Positions 1 through 9,210 of a stretch of 64,000 nt of DNA are shown in pieces; within the stretch, counting starts at the first letter, position 1; each line of letters begins with the position of its first letter. Below the pieces are notes generated by a model that ran no database searches, was not told the origin of the DNA, and worked only from the letters and a program-made list of their open reading frames with translations. The position numbers and the translations under genes were made by a program. Source of the DNA: Chloroflexota bacterium (GTDB taxonomy: Bacteria > Chloroflexota > UBA11872 > VXOZ01); NCBI GenBank assembly GCA_958295775.1, contig CATQHC010000009.1, positions 558,001 to 622,000 of the forward strand, read 5' to 3'.

Positions 1-3000
1 ATGGCGAGGTGACCAAGCCGGAAACGATTAACTATCGCACGCTCAAGCCGGAGCGCGACGGACTATTCTGCGAACGCATTTTTGGTCCGACCAAAGACTA
101 CGAATGCTATTGCGGCAAGTACAAGCGCTACCGCTACAAGGGCATCATTTGCGATAAGTGCGGTGTCGAAGTAGCCCGCTCCCGCGTGCGCCGCGAGCGC
201 ATGGGACACATCGAGCTTGCGGCCGCAGTTAGTCACATCTGGTACTTCAAGGGCACTCCGAGCCGCCTGGGACAGTTGCTCGACATATCGCCGCGCAATT
301 TGGAACGCGTCCTCTATTTTGCTGCCTACATCATCAGCAAGGTTGAGACAGAAGCTGTGGAAGAAGCGCTCGCAAACCTGGAGGAAGAAGAGAAGGACCG
401 GCGCACACAACTCGAAGCGCGGACTCAGGAGCGCATCCAGGAAATCGAGGAGAAGCTGGTCACCGACCTGCAAGACCTCGACGACGCCATCTCCAAAGAT
501 GACGATCAAATGGACGAGTTGATCGAGCAGGCGACCGTTGCGGAAGAGCATCATGTCACGGAACTCCGCGATCAGCTTGCCGATTGGGTGGGCGTCGCTG
601 CCGAATTCGACCTCATCGTTCCCTGGCAAGAAGAGCCATTTATAACCGAAGATGAGGTGGTCGAACGAAAGCTCTTGACTGACTTTGAAAAGGCCAGCGA
701 CGAGTACATCACAAGCATCGCCGACCGGGTCCAAGTGGAGCAAGAGCAACTCAGGGAAGCCCTACCCGCAAGTCAGGAAGCCCTACGCGAAAAGGCGGAT
801 AGCGAAATCGCCGACGTGCAAGAGCAGATGGAGAAAGAACTCGCAGCGCTGCCGGACTTCATGGCGCAAAAGGCCGAAGATCTCAAGCTGCTGCAACCGC
901 TGCTGATTCTCGATGAGACCCTCTACGTGCGCCTCACGCAAACGTGCGAAGGCATGTTTGAAGCGGCTATGGGCGCCGATGGGCTGCTGGATGTTTTGCG
1001 CGGCGTCGATCTCGACGCGCTCGCGGCTCACCTGCGAGATGAGGTGCGCTCAAACTCCAGTCAAAAGCGCAAGCGAGCCATCAAGCGGATGCGCATCGTG
1101 GAGTCATTCCGACGCTCCGGCAACCGGCCGGAGTGGATGGTGCTGTCGGTGCTGCCGGTGCTGCCGCCCGATCTGCGCCCCATGGTGCAACTGGACGGCG
1201 GGCGTTTCGCCACGAGCGATCTCAACGACCTCTACCGGCGCGTCATCAACCGCAACAACCGGTTGAAGAAACTCTTAGACCTGGGCGCGCCGGAAATCAT
1301 CATCCGCAATGAAAAGCGAATGCTTCAAGAAGCAGTCGACGCGCTCGTCGACAATGGACGACGCGGACGAGCGGTAGCAGGCTCCACCGGCCACAAGCTG
1401 AAGAGCCTCTCGGACTTGCTACGCGGCAAGCAGGGGCGTTTCCGCCAGAATCTGCTAGGCAAGCGCGTAGACTACTCCGGTCGTTCCGTCATCGTCGTCG
1501 GCCCCGACTTGAAACTTCACCAGTGCGGTCTGCCGAAACGCATGGCGTTGGAGCTGTTCAAGCCTTTCGTCATGCGCACTTTGGTGGATAGCGGCCATGC
1601 TGCAACCGTGAAGATGGCAAAACGCATGGTAGAACGCGGCGCATCGGAGGTCTGGGATGCCCTGGAAGAAGTGACCACCAATCATCCGGTGTTGCTGAAT
1701 CGCGCGCCTACCCTGCACCGCCTTGGCATACAGGCGTTTGAGGTGGTGCTGGTGGAAGGAAACGCGGTACAGCTTCATCCGCTCGTCTGCCAAGCATTCA
1801 ATGCGGACTTTGACGGCGATCAGATGGCAGTGCACGTGCCCCTTTCCCGCCAAGCGCGGGAGGAGGCTTACGATCTCATGCTCTCGTCACGAAACTTGCT
1901 CCTGCCCGCCGATGGTTCACCCGTTGTCAGTCCCACGAAAGACATGGTCCTGGGGTGCTACTACCTCACCAGTTTCGAGACTCAGACCAATGGCAACGGC
2001 AGTGCGGGCCTGGATGCGGCAGAGCTCAAGTCACGCGTTTTCAATGACTTCGATGAAGTCATGCTCGCGCACGATATGGGCATGGTCGGCCTGCGTGAAG
2101 TCATCAGGATTCGGGCCAATCCCGTCGACGTGCCGGATAGCACGGAGAACCCTGACAATTCGCTTCAGTATGGCGAGCTCTATGCTGCCACGCCGGGGCA
2201 AGTGATCTTCAACCGTATTCTGCCCCGTGCATTGCGCTTCCGACAGGAGGTCATGGACAAGGGCAACCTGAAGGATGTGGTGGATGACGCTCTGCGGAGA
2301 GCCGGGCCGGACGAAGCGATTCGGCTAGTGGACGATATCAAGGAAATCGGCTTCCACTACGCCACCCTCTCCGGCTCGACAATTGCCATGTCCGACATTG
2401 AAATGCCGAGCGAGAAGACGGAAATCCTCGCTGATGCTGAAAAGCGCGTGGCACTCATCGAGCAGCAGTATAGCCGGGGGATCATCACCGATCAGGAGCA
2501 GCGGGACCTGGTAATCCGCACTTGGAAACAGGCGCAAGATGATGTCACCGACGCAGTGAAGGTAAACCTGAGCGAAGGCGGCAACGTCTTCATGATGTCG
2601 GTTTCCGGCGCGGCCAAAGGCGGCTTCGAGCAGGTGCGCCAGTTGGCTGGCATGCGCGGCTTGATGGCCGACCCGCAGGGACGCGTCATTCCATTGCCGG
2701 TGCGTTCGAACCTCCGCGAAGGCCTGAGCGTGCTCGAGTACTTCATCTCCACCCACGGGGCGCGGAAGGGTCTGGCCGATACGGCGCTGCGTACCGCAGA
2801 CTCCGGCTACTTGACCCGCCGTCTCATAGACGTGGCGCAAGACGTAATCATCCGTGAGGACGACTGCGGCGCCGCTATCGGCATTACGACGCACGCCCCG
2901 CAAGACCGCGATGTTGCCGACACCCTCGGCGAGCGCGTAACCGGTCGCTTTGCCCTGCATCCCATCATCGATCAGCGCACCGGCGAGATCATCGTGGATG

Positions 3001-4472
3001 CCGGACAACTCATCGATGACGAAGAAGCCAGGGCAATTGACGACGCGGGCCTGGAGAGCATACAGGTGCGCAGCCCCGTTACCTGCCAGGCGCGGGTAGG
3101 TGTCTGCGCCAAGTGCTACGGTCGGGACCTGGCCCGCAATGCGGTAGTGGCCGAGGGCGCTGCGGTGGGCATCATCGCCGCCCAGTCTATCGGCGAACCG
3201 GGCACCCAGCTTACCATGCGTACTTTTCACACCGGCGGTGTCGCCACCGAAGACATCACACGCGGCCTGCCGCGCGTGGAAGAGCTCTTCGAGGCGCGCC
3301 TGCCAAAGGGTGTCGCCACGATCAGCGACATTGACGGCGAGGTCGCAGTCGAACGCGCTGATGACCACCTACAGGTTACTGTGACTTCGGTCCAGACATT
3401 TGCCGAACGCATCGACGTGCCGGATGGCTTTACGCTGCTCGTTGAAGAAGGCGATGAGGTGCCGTACGGCCATGTCCTCGCCCGCCAAGAAGCAGAGGCT
3501 GAGGGACAACCGGAGGATGCCGCAGATAAAGGTGCCGAGATAGTTGAGCGGGAAATCTTCGCCCACGTCGCAGGTCGCGTGGCCTTGGAGGACGGTTTCG
3601 TTACTGTCAACTTCGAAGAAACCGAAGAGCGCGAATACGCCGTGCCGCTCTCTGCGTACTTGCTCGTCAAAGCCGGGAACACCATTCGCGCGGGTGACCA
3701 ACTCACAGAAGGTTCGAAGAACCCGCAGGATGTTCTGCGCATCCTGGGTCGTGAGGCTGTCCAGCGCTACCTCGTGGACGAAGTCCAAAAGGTGTACCGC
3801 TCGCAGGGCGTGTACATCAACGACAAGCACATAGAGGTCATCGTCCGGCAAATGTTGCGGCGTGTCCGCATCGAACACGCCGGCGACACTGATTATCTCC
3901 CAGGAGAGCTCGTGGATAGGCTCAAGTTCGAGGAGTCCAACGAGCGCGTTCTGGCCGAAGGCGGGGAGGCGGTTACTGCCGAACAGATGCTGCTCGGCAT
4001 TACCAAGTCCAGCCTGCAGACGGACTCGTTCCTGGCTGCAGCCTCGTTCCAGGAAACTACCCGCGTTCTTACCGACGCCGCGCTTGAAGGTACGGTAGAC
4101 CGTTTGGTGAGCCTCAAAGAGAACGTCATTATCGGCAAGCTCATTCCGGCCGGTACCGGCATTCGCGCCCGCGAAGAGGCAGCCGCATTGCGTAGCCAAC
4201 AGGCCGCGGAACAGGCGGCTGCAGCCCTCTTTACGGATGAGGACGAATCCGACGGTGATGAGAAAGAGGCGGTCGCCGCGTCTGCGGCGAAGTCGGCCGC
4301 GACGTTGCAGGAACAAGCTACGCGATTCTTTGAGAGCGGCGATGGCGAGGAACCTGCTGCGGAGGCTAGCCAGGAAGTCCCGGCCGCGGAGATATCTCGC
4401 GAAGAACCCGACGGCGATGCATCTTCACACGAACCTACCGCGGAAGCATCGTCCGAAGAACCCGCGACGTAG
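1..4472 (+). CDS. rpoC: DNA-directed RNA polymerase subunit beta' (5'-truncated by window)
   Basis: Catalytic beta' subunit of RNA polymerase. The track starts at an internal GTG (9), but in-frame codons before it read GEV, matching the family's [12 protein letters not shown], so the true start lies upstream of the window. A zinc site (C33, C35, C48, C51 in ORF numbering) is followed by a roughly 190-residue charged coiled-coil insertion (about 115-305), the [12 protein letters not shown] core, the catalytic NADFDGDQM (D600, D602, D604) and a C-terminal half with a second Cys cluster ([13 protein letters not shown]) and the trigger-loop region. The protein ends in an acidic Ala/Glu/Pro-rich tail of about 90 residues, which is low complexity and likely disordered. 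rpoB would be expected just upstream. Confidence 0.98.
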   Translation, partial: GEVTKPETINYRTLKPERDGLFCERIFGPTKDYECYCGKYKRYRYKGIICDKCGVEVARSRVRRERMGHIELAAAVSHIWYFKGTPSRLGQLLDISPRNLERVLYFAAYIISKVETEAVEEALANLEEEEKDRRTQLEARTQERIQEIEEKLVTDLQDLDDAISKDDDQMDELIEQATVAEEHHVTELRDQLADWVGVAAEFDLIVPWQEEPFITEDEVVERKLLTDFEKASDEYITSIADRVQVEQEQLREALPASQEALREKADSEIADVQEQMEKELAALPDFMAQKAEDLKLLQPLLILDETLYVRLTQTCEGMFEAAMGADGLLDVLRGVDLDALAAHLRDEVRSNSSQKRKRAIKRMRIVESFRRSGNRPEWMVLSVLPVLPPDLRPMVQLDGGRFATSDLNDLYRRVINRNNRLKKLLDLGAPEIIIRNEKRMLQEAVDALVDNGRRGRAVAGSTGHKLKSLSDLLRGKQGRFRQNLLGKRVDYSGRSVIVVGPDLKLHQCGLPKRMALELFKPFVMRTLVDSGHAATVKMAKRMVERGASEVWDALEEVTTNHPVLLNRAPTLHRLGIQAFEVVLVEGNAVQLHPLVCQAFNADFDGDQMAVHVPLSRQAREEAYDLMLSSRNLLLPADGSPVVSPTKDMVLGCYYLTSFETQTNGNGSAGLDAAELKSRVFNDFDEVMLAHDMGMVGLREVIRIRANPVDVPDSTENPDNSLQYGELYAATPGQVIFNRILPRALRFRQEVMDKGNLKDVVDDALRRAGPDEAIRLVDDIKEIGFHYATLSGSTIAMSDIEMPSEKTEILADAEKRVALIEQQYSRGIITDQEQRDLVIRTWKQAQDDVTDAVKVNLSEGGNVFMMSVSGAAKGGFEQVRQLAGMRGLMADPQGRVIPLPVRSNLREGLSVLEYFISTHGARKGLADTALRTADSGYLTRRLIDVAQDVIIREDDCGAAIGITTHAPQDRDVADTLGERVTGRFALHPIIDQRTGEIIVDAGQLIDDEEARAIDDAGLESIQVRSPVTCQARVGVCAKCYGRDLARNAVVAEGAAVGIIAAQSIGEPGTQLTMRTFHTGGVATEDITRGLPRVEELFEARLPKGVATISDIDGEVAVERADDHLQVTVTSVQTFAERIDVPDGFTLLVEEGDEVPYGHVLARQEAEAEGQPEDAADKGAEIVEREIFAHVAGRVALEDGFVTVNFEETEEREYAVPLSAYLLVKAGNTIRAGDQLTEGSKNPQDVLRILGREAVQRYLVDEVQKVYRSQGVYINDKHIEVIVRQMLRRVRIEHAGDTDYLPGELVDRLKFEESNERVLAEGGEAVTAEQMLLGITKSSLQTDSFLAAASFQETTRVLTDAALEGTVDRLVSLKENVIIGKLIPAGTGIRAREEAAALRSQQAAEQAAAALFTDEDESDGDEKEAVAASAAKSAATLQEQATRFFESGDGEEPAAEASQEVPAAEISREEPDGDASSHEPTAEASSEEPAT

Positions 4473-4517
4473 TTCGCATCCGGCTGACTGCGTAGAGGGG
4501 TTGTTTGTACGCTTTGA

Positions 4518-4562
4518 GAGCAGGGCAGGGGTGAGTACTTAGCGCTCGCTCCTGCCCTGCTC
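4518..4562. terminator. Strong bidirectional hairpin between rpoC and dtd
   Basis: GAGCAGGGCAGG (4518-4529) pairs perfectly with CCTGCCCTGCTC (4551-4562). Inner bases extend the stem to about 19 pairs, three of them G-U wobbles, around a 7-nt loop. The plus strand continues GCTTTCTC, a weak U tract. It sits between the convergent ends of rpoC and dtd, so it probably terminates both. Confidence 0.75.
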
Positions 4563-4602
4563 GCTTTCTCACAACTGCGACGTCGCGCTCCCGAAGGACG
4601 AG

Positions 4603-5070
4603 CTATGCCTGGCGGCGAGGTGTCTCCCGGTCCTCTGAATTGAGGATGATGGTCACCGGCCCGTCGTTGACAAGCGATAGTTGCATCATCGCGCCGAACT
4701 CGCCGCAGGCGACGGCAATCCCCCGCTCGCGCAGACTGCTGACAACCTGCGCAAGCAGTGGTTCCGCTTCCGTCGGCCGGGCGGACTTGGTAAAGCTCGG
4801 CCGGCGGCCCTTTCGGGTCTCGCCGTAGAGCGTGAACTGGGACACCACGAGCAGGGCGCCCCCCACGTCTTGCACGGAGAGATTCATCTTGTCCGCAGCA
4901 TCGCTAAAGATGCGCAACGTGGCAAGCTTTGTTGCAATGTAGGCCGCGTCATCCTCGGTATCGCCCGTTTTCACCGCGATGAGGACAACAAGCCCTTGCT
5001 CGATGCGGGCGACAAGTCTCTCTTCAACGTCGACGCGTGCTTCGCGCACGCGTTGCACCACAGCCAACAT
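4603..5070 (-). CDS. dtd: D-aminoacyl-tRNA deacylase
   Basis: A 155-residue cytoplasmic proofreading enzyme that hydrolyses D-amino acids (and glycine on tRNA-Ala) from mischarged tRNA. The family's two diagnostic motifs are present: SQFTLYG in the middle and NDGPVTI near the C-terminus, which form the active site at the dimer interface. Length is normal for the family (about 145-155). The gene is convergent with rpoC and stands alone; the last eight residues are a short polar tail. Confidence 0.95.
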   Translation of the reverse strand: MLAVVQRVREARVDVEERLVARIEQGLVVLIAVKTGDTEDDAAYIATKLATLRIFSDAADKMNLSVQDVGGALLVVSQFTLYGETRKGRRPSFTKSARPTEAEPLLAQVVSSLRERGIAVACGEFGAMMQLSLVNDGPVTIILNSEDRETPRRQA

Positions 5071-5170
5071 AAAGTTATCCTAAAGGGGCTTTAACGTAGT
5101 GACAGTGCTCTTGCAGAGTATACCATGCGCTTGGGTGCGCCTTGGCATGCCACAACGGCTATTGCTGGGG

Positions 5171-5408
5171 TATAATGGGGACTAGGAGTGCGCCATACCT
5201 AAGACGGTGTGTGCGGATCGATTGAGTGCGGATGACGCCTCCCCGGTTCGGTTCGCGCTCGCAACAAAGCGCACAAGAGTGTGCGGAAATCATGCAACAA
5301 TAGGCGGCACAGTGTGGCATGCCCTTGGGGGGCGCAGGCTTTACGCTGTTATTTGCGCGCGATGTGATTTCTCGCAAGAGGCTTCCAGCCTGCGGTGCCA
5401 AAGGAGGT
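5171..5408 (+). promoter_or_regulatory. Candidate -10 box and long leader upstream of pdhA
   Basis: A perfect TATAAT lies at 5171-5176, but no good -35 sits 16-18 bases upstream; the nearest TTGGCA is 23 bases away. If it is used, the pdhA transcript carries a leader of about 240 nt ending in the Shine-Dalgarno AAGGAGGT (5401-5408). No riboswitch or T-box signature was recognised in the leader. Confidence 0.3.
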
Positions 5409-5417
5409 AACACGGGA

Positions 5418-6461
5418 ATGGGTCAAAGCCAGAAACCAACCGACCGGATCTCGGACGCGGAACTTCCGGTACGCGAAGCCGGCGATCTCGGCAACTACGA
5501 AAACGACCAACTTCTCGACTTCTATGCCAGCATGCTATTCGTGCGGCGCTTTGAAGAGCGGGTCGCCGAAATGTATCTGCGCGCCAAGATTGGCGGCTAC
5601 TGTCACCTCAATATTGGCGAAGAGGCCACGGTCGTGGGCACGCTCAAGGCCTTGCGCGAGGACGATTACTTCTTTGGTAGTTACCGTACTCATGGTTTTG
5701 CCATTGTCCGAGACCTAGCGCCCGGCGCGGTCATGGCGGAGCTCTTTGGCAAGCGGGATGGCTGCGCGCGCGGCCGCGGCGGTTCGATGCACCTGGTCGA
5801 CCCCGATCGGCGTTTCATGGGTGGGTATGGCATCGTTGGCGGCAGCATTCCCCTTTCCACTGGGGTCGCATTCGCAAGCAAGTACCGCAGCACGGACGAG
5901 ATTGTCATGTCGGTCTTTGGCGACGGCGCGACCAATATCGGCGCCTTCCACGAAGCCCTCAATATGGCCTCTTTGTGGAAGTTGCCCAATCTTTTCATTT
6001 GCACCAACAATCAATACGGCATGGGCACCAGCGTTGCGCGCGCCTCCGCAGTCACCGAACTATGGAAGAAGGGCGTCGCTTACGATATCCCCGGGTACAA
6101 GGTCAACGGCATGGATGTGCTGGCGGTCTATCAGCTCACGAAGAAGCTAGTGGAAGAAGTGCGCCGCACAAAAGAGCCGATATTCGTCGAGTGCGTAACC
6201 TACCGCTACCGGGGCCACTCAATGGCCGACGCGGGCAAGAATTACCGCACCGATGAGGAAATGGCAGCATGGCGCAAACGCGACCCGGTGGAGAACTTTC
6301 GCAAGCGTCTGCTCGAGGGCGAGATCTTCACGCAAAAGGACGCCGACGCCATTGAGGAAGAGGTGCTTGCCAAGGTGCAAGACGCGGTAGACTATGCCGA
6401 AGCGAGCCCCTTCCCTGACGTAGCCGATCTTCAACAGTTCGTCTACGCGGAGAATGCGTAG
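5418..6461 (+). CDS. pdhA: Pyruvate dehydrogenase E1 component, alpha subunit
   Basis: The alpha half of the thiamine-diphosphate E1 heterotetramer that decarboxylates pyruvate and acetylates lipoyl-E2. The track begins at 5319, but the ATG at 5418 follows AAGGAGGT by 9 bases and gives a standard N-terminus, so 347 residues are called. The ThDP/Mg motif runs from GDG (168-170) to NN (197-198), and the E1alpha loop YRYRGHSMAD is present near residue 260. It is the first gene of pdhA-x-pdhB-pdhC. A related branched-chain 2-oxoacid E1 cannot be excluded by sequence alone, but the E1alpha loop and operon favour pyruvate. Confidence 0.93.
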   Translation: MGQSQKPTDRISDAELPVREAGDLGNYENDQLLDFYASMLFVRRFEERVAEMYLRAKIGGYCHLNIGEEATVVGTLKALREDDYFFGSYRTHGFAIVRDLAPGAVMAELFGKRDGCARGRGGSMHLVDPDRRFMGGYGIVGGSIPLSTGVAFASKYRSTDEIVMSVFGDGATNIGAFHEALNMASLWKLPNLFICTNNQYGMGTSVARASAVTELWKKGVAYDIPGYKVNGMDVLAVYQLTKKLVEEVRRTKEPIFVECVTYRYRGHSMADAGKNYRTDEEMAAWRKRDPVENFRKRLLEGEIFTQKDADAIEEEVLAKVQDAVDYAEASPFPDVADLQQFVYAENA

Positions 6462-6463
6462 GC

Positions 6464-6730
6464 ATGGCAGTGTACGATACTCACCGAGCCGTGAAGACGC
6501 TCACTGCCGCCGGCTTCAGTGAGGCAAAGGCGGAAGCCATGATTGATGCTATGGGCGACTCCCATGATGCACTCGCCACTAAAGCCGACCTGAATAAATT
6601 GGCTCAGTCTACCAAAGCCGACTTGCGAGAGCTAGAGTTGCGCATGCGCTTACATCTGGGGGCATACGTGTTTGCAGCGGCCGGCCTTGTAATAGCAGTG
6701 CTGCTCGCATTGGAGTGGTTGCCGCGCTAA
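6464..6730 (+). CDS. Small coiled-coil, C-terminally membrane-anchored protein (DUF1640-like)
   Basis: An 88-residue protein starting 2 bases after the pdhA stop, with ATG at 6464. The N-terminal half has a UBA-like AGFSEAKAEAMIDAM helix pair. Residues about 38-62 form a charged coiled coil with the ATKADL...KADLRELELRMR pattern seen in bacterial DUF1640/CCDC90-type proteins. A single hydrophobic segment (about 66-84) and WLPR end the protein. It lies in the operon between E1alpha and E1beta. A role in tethering or scaffolding the complex at the membrane is only inference from position. Confidence 0.75.
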   Translation: MAVYDTHRAVKTLTAAGFSEAKAEAMIDAMGDSHDALATKADLNKLAQSTKADLRELELRMRLHLGAYVFAAAGLVIAVLLALEWLPR

Positions 6731-6787
6731 GCACTATTGGCTGGTGGCTCCATTTTGCCACCAACTAGCTCAGGGAGCACAAGACCA

Positions 6788-7765
6788 ATGGCCGAAATCA
6801 CGTATCGTGAAGCCTTGCGCGATGCCCTCATTGAGGAAATGGACCAAGACCCGGATGTCTTCATCATGGGTGAAGAGGTGGGTGTCTTCCAAGGCGCATA
6901 CAAGGTCACTGAAGGCTTGCTCGACCGTTTTGGCGAAAAGCGGGTCGTCGATACACCGATTGCCGAGGAAGGCTTTATCGGTATTGGCGCCGGCGCCGCG
7001 ATGACGGGTTTACGCCCCGTCGTAGAGTTGATGACGATCAACTTCGGCATGGTTGCAATGGACCAGATCGCGAACCATGCCGCCAAGATCAGCTATATGT
7101 TCGGCGGCAGACTCAAGTGCCCCATGGTCATTCGCGCTCCCGGCGGCGGCGGTCAGCAGCTTACGGCCCAACACTCGCACAGCCTGGACGTGTGGTTTGC
7201 GTACATTCCCGGCCTAAAGGTGGTCGCACCGGCGGTGCCGGCCGATGCCAAGGGCATGCTCAAGACCGCCATTCGCGACGATAATCCTGTGATGTTCTTG
7301 GAACATCTCTGGCTCTACAACACCAAGGGCGTGGTGCCGGAAGGCGAGCATACGGTGCCCTTTGGGGAAGCTGACGTGAAACGCGTGGGCAGCGATGTCA
7401 CCCTCATCGCGCACTCGCGGATGGTCCTCTTCGCGTTGCAAGCTGCCGCGCAGTTGAGCGAAGAAGGCATAAGCGTGGAAGTCATAGACCTGCGCAGCAT
7501 TCGCCCATTGGACGCGGAGACTCTCGTCCACTCGGTGCAGAAGACGAATCACTGTGTCATAGCCGAAGAAGAGCACCGCTCTTTTGGCGTCAATGCCGAA
7601 GTGGCCGCGACCATCTATGAAGAAGCGTTTGACTACCTGGATGCCCCCATCGAGCGCGTAGGCGGCGTGGAAGTGCCCATGCCGTATTCCAAACCCTTGG
7701 AGCAAGAAGTGATTCCCAGCCCGGCAAAGATCGTGGACGCCGTCAAGCGAACCCTCGGCAGCTAA
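6788..7765 (+). CDS. pdhB: Pyruvate dehydrogenase E1 component, beta subunit
   Basis: The beta half of E1, contributing the ThDP pyrimidine-side site. The upstream in-frame start at 6737 is unlikely because its 17 extra residues are low complexity. ATG 6788 follows AGGGAG with family-like N-terminus MAEITYREALRDALIEEM. Conserved blocks include MGEEVGVFQGAYKVT, IAEEGFIGIGAG, RAPGGGGQQLTAQHS and the C-terminal domain with VIDLRSIRPLD and EEEHRSFG. At 326 residues it is the usual length. It is separated from pdhA by the small coiled-coil gene and from pdhC by 27 bases. Confidence 0.95.
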   Translation: MAEITYREALRDALIEEMDQDPDVFIMGEEVGVFQGAYKVTEGLLDRFGEKRVVDTPIAEEGFIGIGAGAAMTGLRPVVELMTINFGMVAMDQIANHAAKISYMFGGRLKCPMVIRAPGGGGQQLTAQHSHSLDVWFAYIPGLKVVAPAVPADAKGMLKTAIRDDNPVMFLEHLWLYNTKGVVPEGEHTVPFGEADVKRVGSDVTLIAHSRMVLFALQAAAQLSEEGISVEVIDLRSIRPLDAETLVHSVQKTNHCVIAEEEHRSFGVNAEVAATIYEEAFDYLDAPIERVGGVEVPMPYSKPLEQEVIPSPAKIVDAVKRTLGS

Positions 7766-7792
7766 GCCGGTAGGAGAGGATATTCGGCAGAT

Positions 7793-9031
7793 ATGGCACG
7801 CGAAATTCCCATGCCGCGGCTGAGCGACACGATGGAGGAAGGCAGAGTCCTGCAGTGGTATAAGCAGGTGGGCGATAGCGTCAAGAAAGGCGAGTTGCTC
7901 GCTGAAATCGAAACCGACAAGGCCGTGATGGACCTCGAGTCGGTGGAGGATGGAATTCTGCTGCAACTTATCGTTGCAGAGGGTGGCGCGGCCGCCTTGG
8001 GTGCGCCGATAGCACTCGTGGGAGATGAGAGCGAATTAGGCAAGGAAATTGCCGCTGCCGCGCCCAGCGCGGCAGGCGAAGCAGCCCCTCAGCCAAGCAC
8101 TGCCGGAACTGACGGCGCCACCGCTAGCACCGCTACTCCTCCCCCGCAGCCTGCCAGTGCAGCGGTCGCTGGAGACGCTGCCGGCCGCATCAAAGCGTCG
8201 CCGCTCGCGCGTCGCCTCGCTGCGGAGCAGGGCATTGATCTTACCAAGATAAAGGGCACTGGGCCCGGCGGTCGCATCGTCAAGGAAGATGTTGAGAACG
8301 CGGCGCACGTTGTCGCGGTAGCAGACGATCCTGCCGCTGAGCCAATTTCCTCTGAGGTAGCCTCGCTCTCCCGCATGCAGTCCACAATTGTCCGGCGTAT
8401 GCTGGAAAGCAAGACGACGGTGCCGCACTTCTACGTGACGATGGAAGTGGACATGGGCGCGGCAAGGGAGATGCGCGCCCAAGTCAATGCGGCCTGGAAT
8501 GAAGAAGAGCGCATTAGCTTCAACGACATCATTATCAGAGCATCCGCGCTCGCTCTAATGCGGCATCCGGAAGCCAACGGCTCCTATCGCGACGGTGGGT
8601 TTGTCTACCATCAAGAAGCAAACATCGGGATTGCCGTGGCCGTGCCGGACGGTTTGCTTGTCCCCGTGCTCAAGAACTGTGACACCAAGCCGCTCCGCCG
8701 CTTGACAGCGGAAGCCAAAGTGCTGGTGGAGCGTACCCGCGCCGGCAAGAATAGACCGGGCGACTTAGAAGGTGGCACCTTTACCGTCTCAAATCTCGGC
8801 ATGTTCGGCGTGCGCGACTTCTACGCGATCGTGAACCCGCCCCAAGCAGCCATTATTGCCGTAGGGGCGATTGAGCCGCGGCCCGTCGTCCGCGAGGGTG
8901 AGATCGTAGTGGGCGACATCATGAACCTTAGTCTCTCCGCCGATCACCGCATTCTCTACGGCGCGCCTGCGGCTGAGTTCTTGCGCGACCTGAAGGACCT
9001 CTTGGAGAATCCCTATAATCTCCTCGGCTAA
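7793..9031 (+). CDS. pdhC: Dihydrolipoyl acetyltransferase (PDH E2)
   Basis: The core of the pyruvate dehydrogenase complex, moving the acetyl group from lipoyl to CoA. Domains in order are one lipoyl domain (ETDKAVMDLES, lipoylated K43), an Ala/Pro-rich linker (about 85-130), a peripheral-subunit-binding domain (about 134-170, ASPLARRLAAE...GTGPGGRIVKEDV) and a catalytic domain from about 185. The active-site segment reads DHRILYG (H385, R386), with Tyr in place of the Asp of the common HRxxDG; this Tyr variant is known from cyanobacterial/plastid-type E2s. The track start ATG 7793 has AGGAGAGGA upstream. Fourth gene of the pdh operon. Confidence 0.94.
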   Translation: MAREIPMPRLSDTMEEGRVLQWYKQVGDSVKKGELLAEIETDKAVMDLESVEDGILLQLIVAEGGAAALGAPIALVGDESELGKEIAAAAPSAAGEAAPQPSTAGTDGATASTATPPPQPASAAVAGDAAGRIKASPLARRLAAEQGIDLTKIKGTGPGGRIVKEDVENAAHVVAVADDPAAEPISSEVASLSRMQSTIVRRMLESKTTVPHFYVTMEVDMGAAREMRAQVNAAWNEEERISFNDIIIRASALALMRHPEANGSYRDGGFVYHQEANIGIAVAVPDGLLVPVLKNCDTKPLRRLTAEAKVLVERTRAGKNRPGDLEGGTFTVSNLGMFGVRDFYAIVNPPQAAIIAVGAIEPRPVVREGEIVVGDIMNLSLSADHRILYGAPAAEFLRDLKDLLENPYNLLG

Positions 9032-9063
9032 GCTGCCAGGCAACCAAACTCCTTGGCACATGC

Positions 9064-9096
9064 ATAGGGCGAACCGGACGTTCGCCCTATTTGATT
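9064..9096 (+). terminator. Hairpin terminator after pdhC
   Basis: ATAGGGCGAA (9064-9073) and TTCGCCCTAT (9081-9090) form a perfect 10-bp stem with a 7-nt loop, followed by TTGATTCTTA. It lies 33 bases after the pdhC stop and probably ends most pdhABC transcripts, leaving lpdA to read-through or its own promoter. Confidence 0.75.
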
Positions 9097-9210
9097 CTTA
9101 CGCCGCGCTTTCGGCAAGATGGAGTCAGTACATCTGACGAGAAACTAAAGAAAAACTAGAGCAGGGATTGCCGCCCGCGGGCTGGCGCGATCACCTGAAG
9201 GAAAGGCGCA

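Noticed and set aside
2325-4316. 347- and 315-residue minus-strand ORFs inside rpoC
   Set aside because: Shadow frames of a highly conserved gene.
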